From NCBI RefSeq assembly GCF_014898055.3, contig NW_023604295.1, forward strand, positions 66,365,730 through 66,429,729: a stretch of 64,000 bases of DNA, written 5' to 3'. A model generated the notes under the pieces. That model was given only the letters and a program-made list of their open reading frames with translations. It was not told the origin of the DNA and ran no database searches. The translations under genes and the position numbers were made by a program. This document shows positions 38,121-49,909 of the stretch, piece after piece; position 1 is the stretch's first letter; every line of letters starts with the position of its first letter. Source of the DNA: Talpa occidentalis. Taxonomy: Eukaryota; Chordata; Mammalia; Eulipotyphla; Talpidae.

Positions 38121-38436
38121 TTTTTTTTTTTTTAAATAGAGGCATGTTTATTTATTTATTAATTATATTTGTTTGTTTGTTTTGTTTATACATGCACTGG
38201 GTACAGTCAGAAGCGCGGGAGGGTGAGAGAATTCACCAGAGCCAGAGTGGGGAGCAGAGCAGGCAGAAGGACTGAAGTACACTGCTGAGGGGAGCAGCGG
38301 GTGGCAGGAGAGGTCTGCGCACCATGTGGGATCCTCCTCCGGTGGCCGGGGAGCAGCCGGGGATCGAACGGGCGCCGCAGAGGCCGCGGGCAGCTTCGCA
38401 ACCCAGCGCTCAACCGCTGCGCCACCGGGGAGGCCC
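38121..38436 (-). mobile_element. tRNA-derived SINE, copy 7
   Basis: Antisense copy. It is longer than the others because of an expanded T/TTTG-rich tail (38121-38187) and a small GGGGAGCAGCC insertion next to the B box. Several CpGs are retained, consistent with youth. Perfect 12-bp TSD TATGAAGATTGC at 38107-38118 and 38437-38448. Confidence 0.95.
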
Positions 38437-38782
38437 TATGAAGATTGCTTTAAAGGTATTTTCAAAAACATGTTTCTGGCAAATAGCAACTTCCAAAAAA
38501 GTAAGAAATGCAAATAACTAAAGCCTATGAAAGAGCATTGACAAGACAACCTTGATATTTTGATGTTCAAAATGAGTTAAAGATGATACGATTTTAATCT
38601 CATCTATTGTGATGTGTTTTTGAAGGTAATACTTAATATAAAATTTCTCAAGTTTTAAATTGTATTGCAAATGAAAACAATTGCTATTACCCTTATCACA
38701 GGCATGGCCGAAAGAATGAAACATTAAAGAGTTTTTTAAAAACTCAGTTATTCATTTCAATAAAAGGTGCATTTAATTAATA

Positions 38783-38903
38783 GGGTAGTATTCCATTGTG
38801 TACATATTACCACATCTTCTTGATCCAGTCTATTTTTGAGCATTTGGGTTGTTTCCATATCTTACCTGTTGTGAATAGTGCTGCGATAAAACACAGTAAA
38901 AGA
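38783..38903 (-). mobile_element. old L1 ORF2 3' fragment, antisense
   Basis: Plus strand shows the familiar antisense L1 landmarks: GTAGTATTCCATTGTGTACA, then TTGGGTTGTTTCCATATCTT, then GTGAATAGTGCTGCGATAAA. About 120 bp, no TSD seen, so it is probably an eroded fragment. Confidence 0.85.
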
Positions 38904-38909
38904 TATAAA

Positions 38910-41670
38910 ATAAAAAATAAACTATAAACAATAATTAATAGGATATTGTAAAATAACCTTTAACCCTGCTAAAATTTGAGATGTCTTTTGCCAAAAGGAA
39001 CTCATAACAGTCCAGTTAAACCATAATTTACTCACACTCTCGAGTTTCAAGCATTGCTACAGTCTATACTACTGGACAACTAGAAATATAGTATCTGGCT
39101 CTCCTGGATTTGAAAGGATTGCTCACTTCAGGGCTAACCTGCCACACTTGACACAAAAGCTGCATTGGTGATTTTAATGCTGTACTTCTTCCTTAATAGA
39201 GAAATAATCTAATCTTTACCTTTCTTCCCTGATCAAGCCCTACTGATGTCCATATGCATGGAACAGCTTATCCTGAATATGTCTGTATTATAGTATTGAG
39301 ACTTTGTAAGTATGTGACTAAAATTATTCCTGAAACTTTTCATACCATTGTACCTTGAAGTTAGTCACTCTAATAGAAGGGTGTTTGAATACAAAGCAGG
39401 TTTATTGAGAGTATTCTTTTGTACTATAATATTGTAAGAGATAATTATTAAAATTGAAAAGTTATGCCATGTGTTTGTAGTTAAGTCAGTTTTCCCTTTA
39501 TTCTTAATTAAAGGAAATGTTTAATCAATGAACTTGCTCAACACCACACTAAGGAGAAAGTAACAAATGTTTTATGTATTATGCATAATATATGATATCT
39601 GTCTGAATATATGTATATATATTCCCAAAAGGCAATTCTTCTGTAGAAGAATTCAAGTCTCTTAACTGTACACATGACCTCAAGACCAGAAAAGGCTTAA
39701 TTTTAATTATTATCAACTTAGATAGACCAAAAAAAAGGTATCATTAATGCAATGTGTTTTGGTTAATCAAAGAATAAACCTCCTCTAAGAAAGTGATCTT
39801 TGTGAAAACAACAGGTTACTATTGGCTGGGGCAAAAGTTAATATTCCATAATAAGCTTTCTGATTTTTTCAGTCATAGACTTTTCTTTTTGAAGGTCTTT
39901 ATTATATTTTACAGCTTACATTTTAAAGACAATTTTTATTATTAGCAAATTAACACATGATCATAGTAGAACAAAATGAAAATATTGAAATGTAGATATA
40001 TGTTTCAAGAGAAGAATTTGAGATTCAGAAAATTGTGAGAATCATCTGTAAAATAATTGGTCTTGGATTAATTCCAAGTAGCAAAACATAGAACAGATTG
40101 ACTCTTCATTCATTATGGAAAACATGAAACATTTTTTAGGCCAAATCTATAGCTGGTATAGAACGTATGTACATATCATATGGTATACTTAGTTTACTGC
40201 AGAGTGAAATTTTACTATTTTATGTCTGCATATAAAAAAACTGCAGCGCAAACTGTTTCCTTTATTTTTTATAAACTTCTGCAAAGTCCGTATCTTTGAT
40301 TCTTCATTCACACGTTGTCGGAAGAGTTGACCCCTGAATTTGGTAGATTAATGGCACAGAACCAAGTGGATATCAAACAAATGTGGCACTTCTAAAGCCG
40401 CAGCACCAAACTGCAAATTGGAAATATACCCTGGTTATATTATCAACAAAGGAGACCCTTGATGTGTGATTCCACTCATCATTCCTCTTAAGCCATTATC
40501 AGACAGCTGAGATCAGACAACAATGAAAGAACATGTGCTTTATTGTTACCATGTCAGACATACATTATTAAAAACAGTAGGGACAAGGGGGGAGATGAGA
40601 GGAAAGGCACAGGCTTCTTTGTTCCATGTGTGAGGGTTTATTTGAGAAGAAAATAATACTAAGAAGCAATGTCACATAACTTCTTATCATGAAGGTCTAG
40701 TATTCCTCTCTGTTTATTTGATATAAAGTTTATGTTCTTTTTTTCCTTCCATAATGAAAATGACTAAAAATTTGTTTAACTGCATACACTGTCTTATCAA
40801 TTTCACCGAAAGATAATTTTCATCTGTTTGGATTACTGATTGCTCTTGAAAGATCTATATAAAAATTACCTGGTTTGATTAAGTAAGACTTTTCCCAATC
40901 CAGCCCCTCCTAAATATATTGGGGGATGGGGGATAAAAGTAAAATAAGGAATTCATGGTGTCACTTAAATCTTGTAACTAAAAATCATTCATGGTCACAT
41001 TTATTGGATATTGTATTATACGTGGTATATATTTGAATTAAGTATGTGAACTTAGAAGAAATAAATAAGACTTGATCTACAGTTCCATTGGATGCACTTC
41101 CCTCAGAGAACTTAGAATTTTTCAACCTGAATGTATGAAAAGGTAACATGATAGTGTCAAGCACAAGCAAGTCAGTGGGCACAAAATAGAATTGCTAAAA
41201 TACATTTGTAAGGCATAGTGGCATCTATAGAAAACTGTTGCTTACAGATTTTGTAAATACAAGGGAAAATTCAATTTATATGCAGTAACATAAACCATTT
41301 TTCTCCATTTCCCCAACTTATTATTTTGTATAATACTTTTTCTTAAGTATTCTTAATCCTTATTTGGAAGTAATTTATTTAAAAAATATATACAAAACTT
41401 GTCTCATTTCCTGTTGAAGAGATAACTCTGTAGTTTCATTTTCTCTTTTTGTTAAATTATCACACTAGTTAAGCACTATTTAAAGAGGGTGGCTGGATGC
41501 TGTGAAAACCAAAGAGATTATTATCTTCAGCTTAAAATGTTTTGCTCTACTTGCCCAACCCATGACTATCTGAGGCTTGACTATTATAATACTTTTATCA
41601 GAATGCACAAAATAACTGTACTCCATACTTCTAAAATTTATTATAATTCAATTTATTTGAACCATAAAGT
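38910..41670. other. intergenic stretch
   Basis: No gene. 40230-40560 retains several CpGs in otherwise AT-rich sequence and could be a conserved non-coding element (see findings). Confidence 0.5.
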
Positions 41671-41687
41671 TTCCAAATAAATATTCT

Positions 41688-41954
41688 GGGGGCCTCCCTG
41701 GTAGCGCAAGGGGTTAAGCACAGCACTATGAAGCAATCTCAGCCTCTGCAGCACCAGTACAAACCCTGGCCCGCCAGGGAGAAACCCACATGGCGAAGCA
41801 GACCTCTCATGTCTCACCCGCTGCTCCCCTCAGCAGTGTATTTCAGTCAGTCGGCCTGTTCTGTCTCCCACTTTGTGTGAATCCTCTCACCCTCCGCATC
41901 TGTGGCCTATACCCCAGCTCTAGTATGCATAAATAAATAAATATTTAAAAAAAT
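41688..41954 (+). mobile_element. tRNA-derived SINE, copy 8
   Basis: Head GGGCCTCCCTGGTAGCGCAAG with a degraded B box; body has a short deletion around the CTCTGGTGAATCC motif. Perfect 13-bp TSD AAATAAATATTCT at 41675-41687 and 41955-41967. Lies 296 bp from copy 9 in inverted orientation. Confidence 0.95.
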
Positions 41955-42250
41955 AAATAAATATTCTTTTTGAAGTTCAAATTGATTTGCAAAGTAACAA
42001 GGATAAAAATTATGAACTCTTATCATGATTTCACTGAATTAAAAAGGAAAATATAAGTTTTTTAAAATGTTTCTAGCCAGTAATAAACAACTGAAAACAC
42101 TTAAACATTTTTTGTTAACTATAATCCAAAGTTTACATTTGGAAAGTTTAAATCCAGAATATAGTGCATAAAATTTTTGATAAATCCTAAATATTTATTA
42201 GCATATCTTTAAAGTTACTTAGTAAGAAAAAATATCTTTACCAAAATCTA

Positions 42251-42533
42251 TTTTTTTTAAAAGATTTATTTATTTATCTATACAAGCCCTGGGTACAGTC
42301 AGAAATGCGGGTGGGTGAGAGAATTCACCAGAGCCAGAGGGGAGAGCAGAGCAGGCAGACTAGTGAAGTACACTGCTCAGGAGAGCAGTAGGCAGCAGGA
42401 GAAGTCTGCGCGCCATGTGGGACCCTAACCCAGTGGCTGGGGATAGAGCCTGGGCTGCAGATCAAACCGGAGCGGCAGAGGCTGCAGGTAGCTTCGCAAC
42501 CCAGTGCTCAACCGCTGCGCCACTGGGGAGGCC
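42251..42533 (-). mobile_element. tRNA-derived SINE, copy 9
   Basis: Antisense copy with a partial duplication near the B box (two CTGGG-type segments, 42430-42465). Perfect 10-bp TSD CCAAAATCTA at 42241-42250 and 42534-42543. Confidence 0.95.
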
Positions 42534-42544
42534 CCAAAATCTAA

Positions 42545-45500
42545 AAGTTAATGAAGTATATTATGCCTAAAATACTTTAAACACCATAATGTCTAGTATG
42601 TTCCTGTGTGCATTTGGAACAAACTATAATATATATCTGTGCAAATATTTATGTGTAAACATTTGTATGTATACATGGGGTGGGGAAATATTTCTTCACT
42701 TATTTACTTTCATTTATTATATAGACATTGAAATACTGAAATCCTGAAAGTGTTTATTTTTGAGTAGCTATGATTTTTTTGCATTTGATATAGAACTCAT
42801 TCTTAGTGTGAATGAAATTTATAATTGTTCACAGGACATTAATTGTTTTAAATAACTCAGCAACATTTTCAGCAATTACAGTGGATAAAATTATTATTTT
42901 CCATCCAGAAGTGTTATCTATTGAAGGACATATTTTCAATATGCTCTACTTATAAGTCCTTTGATAAATTATTACATAATAAAGTGATTGCCACATATAA
43001 ACACAAAATATCTGTAATTATCAAAATAAATATCACATAGATATAAAATGTATTTGGTAAAGATAAATGGATATAGAATATTGGCTCATTTAAAAAAAAC
43101 ACTTCTCTGTAGCCAAGTAATTATAACTTTGAAAATTAGAAAAATAAATGATCTTGCTTTACTGATTTATGATGATGCATAGGTCATAAACATTTGGGTC
43201 CTATACCCTCTCCTTGTCACCAACATGCACTTTGAAAACTCAGTTGGGAATACACCATTCAGCAACAAGTACCCGAATTTGGGTGTAAACACATGCTAAA
43301 TCATAAGGGCATTATTATTTTCTATGTAGGGACATAAAGACAAGGAAGTGGTCAAAGGGTTAGTGTACACACCTCATCACCACAAATATTAAGTGTGCTT
43401 TGCTGAGCTTTTGTCTTCATGTATTTTTAACTCATGGTCAAAAAGATGAGAAAAAGGTAATGCTAGCTTTTGATAATTCTCATCATGTTTTTCTTGTGTC
43501 TCATTTGTCAGAAGTATGTCACATGGATCACTCCTAGCTGCAAAGAATCCTGGGAAAGCAAACATCTGACAAAAAAAGAAATACATGCACTTGGACACAC
43601 TACTTTCCCAAAGTCATGACTCAGTTTATAAAATAAGACAGGATAAAGTAGAGGAAAAGGTCTACTGATAATCAAGCACTATTTTTATTAATTTTAAATA
43701 TATTTATTAAACTAGAAAAGATAGAATATAAGATACCTGAGGGTGTAAAAAAGAATACAATGTGTATGAAAATTTTCTTAAGTAAGTCTTTCCATTTTAT
43801 CAACAGTAATCTGCTCTATCATCTTTACTGAGAGAGAAAAATAAATGTACTCTTGAAAAGTACTTTGGGATAAATTTAAAATTTAATTATATAAGTTGTA
43901 AGATATCATATCAATGAAAAATTATTACCCTTTAAATACTATTTAGATGATATACCAGAAAGAAAAAGTTATTGATATCATCTTTTCTTTGTACCATACA
44001 TTTCATGTATCTTTACAGATTAGAGCAATTAAAGAATATATTCTGACATTCCTTAAACTAATCAAGTTCAGTTACTTTTTGAAAGGAGCAATTCCTAATC
44101 CTCTATTATAACTAAAGTGGAATTTTAAATCAATAAACTAAACCTTAGTACTCTGCTGCTATTGAGGATTTTCAGTCAGAACACTAATTTCAATAAGGTT
44201 TCCATTTAAGATCTCAGAAAGTTGTAACATAAACTTTTCCAAATGCTGCTTTTTAACTCCGGAAGGAAGGATTACATTTAAAACATTCTCTGCATGCCCC
44301 ACCCTTTTTAATGTCCACTATCATGAGAAAGAAAATAATTGGGAATAAATGAGATGAAGAGTAAAAGAAAGGGTCATGGGAAAGAAATTTATGTTTAATT
44401 CAAAGACAACTCCCCAAAGGCATCTCATCAAATTGTTTAAAACATTCTGAGGAAAATAAAATGTTCACTTTTTTTAATTTATAGAATGCATTCAAAGAGG
44501 ACATTTAAACTATTTTTTCACTCATTCAGAAACACAATCAACTGAGACCAAGGAGCTCCAATTTGAAAAGCTCATTGTATTGATAATACAGTTATAAGAC
44601 TTTTATAAAATTTACACCCTGAAAATACAACAAAAACCACAATCACTTTTGATCTTCATTCTCAGGAAATTTATTTCTGATTTAAAATAAATAACTCATT
44701 TTCATCCATTTCTTCTCATTCTGTCTCCTCAGAGGAGATGAAGAACACCTGGACGAGTGCTCCATAGACTTGCCCTTGACACAGCTGAAAGAGTTGTAGT
44801 ACCTGTCATTCAAGTCCTCCCAACGCAGAACTTTTTTTTCCCATTGCTGTTCTGCACATATCCCTTTTCCTATGCCTATACCCATGGTTGCTATTTATTT
44901 ACGATATTGGAGTAGCCTCAACCCCATCCGATTGAGTAAATTACTCTCAGAACCCAAGAGAATAGCCAAGAAAATGCCCAGAGGAAAATAAAACCCCATC
45001 AAATGTTTCAGAAACTTTTAAAATTTAGGAAGAGAAAAGGAAGTTCTTGACATATATAAGACAACTGAAAACTTTAATCAAAACCATTCTTTTCCTTTCC
45101 TCCCATATATTGTTATTTCAAAAGAAAAGTAAGTTTTCACATGCTTTCTTTTAATCATTTACCCTCCAAAGTAACAAAAATATATCTTTAAAATGAAAAC
45201 CCAAACATAAAAGCCCATCGGTTTGTTATCTTGTGGTAGTAAATGTGTGTTCCCCACGCTCGTGCGCACACACACATATTCACACATACTCGCTCTCTCC
45301 CTTCCCCCACCTTTACCTCACCATCCCCTCTGTTTCCTCCTTTCTCACATGCAACTCTTCAATATATTTTCTCTTGATCCTTCTCATATTAATATTTACT
45401 TTACTATTATCTTTCCATTTTGTTTGTCTCGTAGATATCTATTCTGACAAATCTACTTTGCTATTGTAGAAAATGTGTTCTGTGTATAGCCAAAGCCTCA

Positions 45501-45860
45501 CAAATTATTACTCAGTGTTTTTCTGGTGTCTGGTAGTGGGAAAATACTTCTCCAGGGGAAAAAAGAAATAAACTGGAATAGGAAAACAGCTTATTTAAAG
45601 TGGCAGCTGAATAAGATTTAAATAGGTCTATATGTGTTCATCTTGTTTTATATCATAAGTAGGAGTTTGCAATATAGTTTATGAAAATACTTAAACCAGA
45701 GCTTTATAAAGAAAATTATTTGCAAATTTTAAAAATGGAATTATTTGCCGGGTTGTCTATTACCCTTAGAATAATTTTAAGAGTAATTTTCATTTTTTCA
45801 AAGTGCATTGCAAAGGTCAGATGAAATACAATGGGGAAGTGGGGAGGTACTATTTAATAT
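42545..45860. other. intergenic stretch
   Basis: No gene. 43490-43570 contains an old-repeat-like CTGCAAAGAATCCTGGGAAA segment. An open minus-strand frame at 44682-44885 is discussed under rejected items. Confidence 0.45.
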
Positions 45861-45865
45861 GCAGT

Positions 45866-45979
45866 CAGACTCACGCCAAACTTACTGAATCAGAATAGCT
45901 GTGCCAGGCCCAGAGATGCCAGCGTTTTCCAAGATCAACAGTTAACTTTAAAGTCACATTAATATGAAAACCACTACAG
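45866..45979 (+). mobile_element. hAT-type MITE fragment (MER5/MER20-like)
   Basis: ACTTACTGAATCAGAATAGC, then CCAGGCCCAGAGATGCCAGC and a GAAAACCACTACAG terminus, the same element type as at 18361 but only its right half. Confidence 0.65.
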
Positions 45980-46622
45980 TGGATGCCACAGAACACACAC
46001 ACAAAGTATTCCCTCTATTTCTCATTCTAAATCTAGACCCAATGCCAAACTTTGAAAGCATATGCAATAGTTAAAATGAATACTGAGGACCAATTTAAAT
46101 CAAAAATAAAAACTAACATAAATCTTGAAAGTTGAGCAATCCGTCTTCTTTAGCTTGTTGGGAAGACATCAGTGATTTCTAGCATAGGTTTGTAGAGTGA
46201 TCTCTTTTTATCCCAAGAACTGTTCTTGGTATAAGTATTCCTTAATGCACTTTCATGTAGCAAAAATGGTCACCTTAAAATGTTGGACTGACTGAAGTCC
46301 CAGTATATTACGCTGTAGCAATGGACCTGAGGGGGTAAAGCTGAGCAAATACATGTCTTATAACCAATCTTCACTCATGCTGCTTATTTAAGTTATCTCA
46401 ATATGCTGGACAACTTCTAGCACCTGTTAAAAACTAGGAATGCTCTATGGACTTTGTTTGATGCATTGCAGTTTATTTCCCTCTGAAACAGTACTGAAAC
46501 AATGCAACAGACTCTTAAATGAGTGCTCAGCAGGGCTCAAAAAGGTGTTCAAAGAGTGCTGATGGGCAGTGCTGAGGTGGAGACAAGTCTGACTGTCAAT
46601 GGATTCTCACCTAGTGCATAAC

Positions 46623-47874
46623 TGCAAGACCACTCAGGCTCAGGGTTCAGCAACTGGGTTTATTTAATAAACGAGACACTGGGAAAAGGAAAGTTTTTGA
46701 AGCCACAAGTGGCTGACTATCTAGCACAGATATTGTCCTCAGTGTCCAGATGTCCCAAACATAGGCCGATCCTGGAAGATGAGGTGACAGTCTGAAGGCT
46801 GGTGTAGATGCTGGACCTGGTAGTGGTGGTCTCAACAACACCAGGAGTTGGTGCCAGAGAACCTGAGGCTGTGGTTAGCTCTTCAAGTCAACTCATGGTA
46901 CTCCTTGCAGGTGATGTTAGAGGCAGGGGTGGATGCAGGTGTAGTGGCTGAGTGTCTGCAAAGGTCAATGGAGGTGAAGAGGTCTAGAGGTTTACAAAGT
47001 TTTTTTTTTTTTTAAAGATTTATTTATTCATTTTACACAAGAACCAGGGTGCAGGCCAGATGCATGGGAGGGTGAGAAGATTCACCAGAGACAGCGTGGG
47101 GAGCAGAACAGGCAGACTGATGAAATATACTGCTGAGGGGAGCAGCAGGCACAACAGGAGAGGTCTGCTGCGCCATGTGGGACCCTCGCCAGCTGGCTGG
47201 GATCGAACCAGCATTGCAGAGGCTGTGGACAGCTTCACAGCACTGTGCTCAACCACCTGCGCCACCAGGGGAGGCCCTAGAGGTCTACAAAGTTTATGAA
47301 AGTCTGGTGAATATGACAGAGGTTGACTCCTTGATGCATCTTTCTTCAGAGGCTGGAAGTAGAATCCTTGTTCTTTGCAGATGGTTGTATGAATGGTTCC
47401 TCTTCAAAGGCCAGCAGCAGAATGAGCCTCTCTTTGGAGGCTGGGAGCAGAATAAATCAAGTCAGATCTTGCTCTGCTTTATATCCCTTCCAGTGTCCCC
47501 CACCCTACAAACCTGATTGGACTATTTTCAATCCTATGCATCTGATTGGACTGTTTAGCACCAATCAGCTTACTTTCCATTTTTCAATCTGAATAATTAA
47601 TAATGAAGTGGCTTGAACTGGCATGGTCCATTTTGCTTGTACTTGATTCTTCCATTTTTTTTAAACCTAGAGCCAGCTATAAAAGGGCAAAAAGCTCAGG
47701 CCAACTTTCACCCTCCTAAAGGCAGGCTTGTGGGCCTATTGGCTTCAAGAAGCCTAGACAGAGCAGGACTTACTGGGGGCCCCCAAAAAAGCTGTTTTGA
47801 CCTGCACCCTCTGGAGCTTGAGGCCTCAGGGATCTGGTTATCCTTCTTCACCCCAAAGTACCCAAATGATGACA
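46623..47874 (-). mobile_element. endogenous retrovirus LTR (family A, copy 2) split by a SINE
   Basis: The right-hand limit is approximate. The left end (CACTCAGGCTCAG, then TTTATTTAATAAACGAG at about 46660) matches the 31920 LTR. A TATA-like ATATAAAGCAG (minus) lies near 47478-47488. The element is interrupted by SINE copy 10 (47003-47276). Without the SINE and its TSD copy it is about 960 bp. No viral coding sequence is recognisable beside it. Confidence 0.7.
47003..47276 (-). mobile_element. tRNA-derived SINE, copy 10, nested in an LTR
   Basis: Antisense copy with an intact B box (GGTTCGATCCC on minus). TSD of 19 bp with one mismatch, CTAGAGGT[T/C]TACAAAGTTT, at 46984-47002 and 47277-47295. 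The duplicated target is LTR sequence, so the insertion postdates the LTR spanning 46623-47874. Confidence 0.96.
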
Positions 47875-48187
47875 CTCCCTTGTTTGTACTTGATGAAACT
47901 TTGCAAAATGCTTTAATAATCTGGAATCACTTCTGAGATTCAGAAATATATTGCGAGGAACACTGGGTGCATATTTGGATTCACAATTAATCTAGGGTGA
48001 CATTAAAGCTATGAAAATATCTTGAGTATTTCAGAATTCAGGAAAACAGTCGGGCTTTTGGTTCTACCTGTATTGCTTTCCATATTACTCTAAAATACAT
48101 AACATGATATTTGCTTTCAGTTTATATATTTTTCAACAAAATAAACATCATTTTATTCCTTTGGTTCGTCTCCTTTATTAAAATACC

Positions 48188-48281
48188 TGCTCTGAGGTAG
48201 AAGGTTTTATCCTGCTTTGTTTATTTCTCTATACTTAGTGGCAGATAGCTGTTCAATAAATGCAATTTGAATAAATACAAT
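48188..48281 (+). mobile_element. L2-like 3' end, degraded
   Basis: A short stretch ending TAGTGGCAGATAGCTGTTCAATAAATGCAATTTGAATAAAT resembles the L2 terminus (…AGTAGGCGCTCAATAAAT…). Weak but ordered similarity. Confidence 0.45.
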
Positions 48282-49620
48282 TTGAAAATAAGTAGCCCCC
48301 CAAATAATTGCATTTAATTTTCAAGTCTCAAAGAAAGTGCAGCTCTTCCTAAATGCTGGAGATTATCAGAATCTCAGTGGAAATTCAGAAAATACCTTTT
48401 ATTTATAGGTTTCTGTTGACTTGTTATATAATCCTTTTTCTCCTGAGGTTCAGTGTCAGTCATCTATGGAAAATGAACTGAATGATCTTCTAGCTATTTT
48501 CCAGTCTCTAACAGTGCATGATTTAAAAAGTAATTGGTTTCACAAAATTAAGATATAAATGTTTAATTGCATTAATTTCCAACAGCCTCATTAGGGAAGC
48601 TGGAGAAATGTGTAATTGCAAAGTATGGGAGAGGTATGTAAGATTGATGTACAAGACAAATATTTCAATTTATTGGAAAATATTTTATTTTTCTCAGGCC
48701 AAGGGAACAGTGATCTCTAAAGACTCTTCATGTTATGTAGGTTATTATTGATTTTGGGCCCTTGTATTTCATATGATGTTTGCAAACAATTACATCAGTC
48801 CATGGGGAAAAGAGTTTAGAGACCTAACAACCTTATGAACCAAAACTTTGTGCACTGAACAAGTAAACAACAATCAAATATAGGATTATAACATATATGG
48901 CTGGTAAATCTAAAGCTGCTAAAGCTAACTGCCACTCTAGTTAATATATATCAAACACATATCAAACAAACTATCTATCATGTAGATTCATTTCTTTTGC
49001 AGTTTTTATTTCCTCCTTTATTGTGGAATGTATATATTATTGTGACTAAAACCTACTCTCTGAGGAATACTATGGTTTCCAGGTCAATGAAAATGTGAAT
49101 TTGAGTTATTAATCTGCCAATTAAAGATGGAGCAGTTTAATCTTGGTTTACCTTTATCATTTCTTAGGTGAATTGAATATATTTGAAATTGTATATATTT
49201 AACAATAATAAAGTAGTGAAAAATTCAACCTTTCAATCTTTCAAGAAATGGTTTGCTTTTTCTACTAACATGTCGGCCTCTATTTACATGACACTGGCAA
49301 ATAAATTGCAAACTTAATTAGTTAAGGAACATTGTCATTAAAGCTAGAGAGAAGATTTCTATAGATAAAGATTCCCACTGGTAAACTGTAATAGAACACC
49401 TTTCTTAATAGGATTTTCAGAAAATTACAAAAGCTCAATCCTTGGTCTATATTTTTAAGAATCGATGCTTGAGTAAAAGTTGAAATTTGTATATGAGAAA
49501 AGTCTCTGATTTACCTCAAGCATGTGAAGGCCTTTTGTTTTGAAGCAAGATCTTTTAACTATTGTACATTTCTTAGGAAAAGGATGGGAACTCATATGCC
49601 TATAGGAACTAGGTAGATTT

Positions 49621-49893
49621 GGGCCTCCCTGGTGGTGCAAGGTGTTAAGATGCAGCACGATAAAGCTATCCGCAGCCACTGAAGCACAAATTTGTTCAAT
49701 CTCCGGCCAGGGAGCTACCCACGTGGCACAGCAGACCTCTTCTGACTTGGCCCGCTGCTCCCCTCAGCAGTATATTTCAGTCAGTCTGCCTGTTCTGTTT
49801 CCTACTCTGTCTCTGTCCCCACACCTCTGTCCCCACACCTCTGGCCTGTACCCCAGATCTTGTATGCATAAATAAATAAATCTTTAAAAAAAA
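49621..49893 (+). mobile_element. tRNA-derived SINE, copy 11
   Basis: Head GGGCCTCCCTGGTGGTGCAAG. The B box is mutated. The usual GGTGAATCCTCTCACC stretch is replaced by a 14-bp tandem duplication (CTCTGTCCCCACAC at 49811-49824 and 49825-49838). TSD AGGAACTAGGTAG, extendable to 17 bp with one mismatch, at 49604-49620 and from 49894. Confidence 0.94.
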
Positions 49894-49909
49894 AGGAACT
49901 AGGTAGTTT

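Noticed and set aside
43389..43598. Minus-strand frame after a good splice acceptor (TTTCTTTTTTTGTCAG)
   Set aside because: The segment CTGCAAAGAATCCTGGGAAA looks like part of an old dispersed repeat, and no donor or related exon was found.
44682..44885. Minus-strand 67-codon frame with a WEDLNDRYYN stretch recalling SANT-type proteins such as DMAP1
   Set aside because: The resemblance covers only a few residues, the rest does not follow that protein, and there are no splice sites. It could be a pseudogene scrap but I cannot support it.
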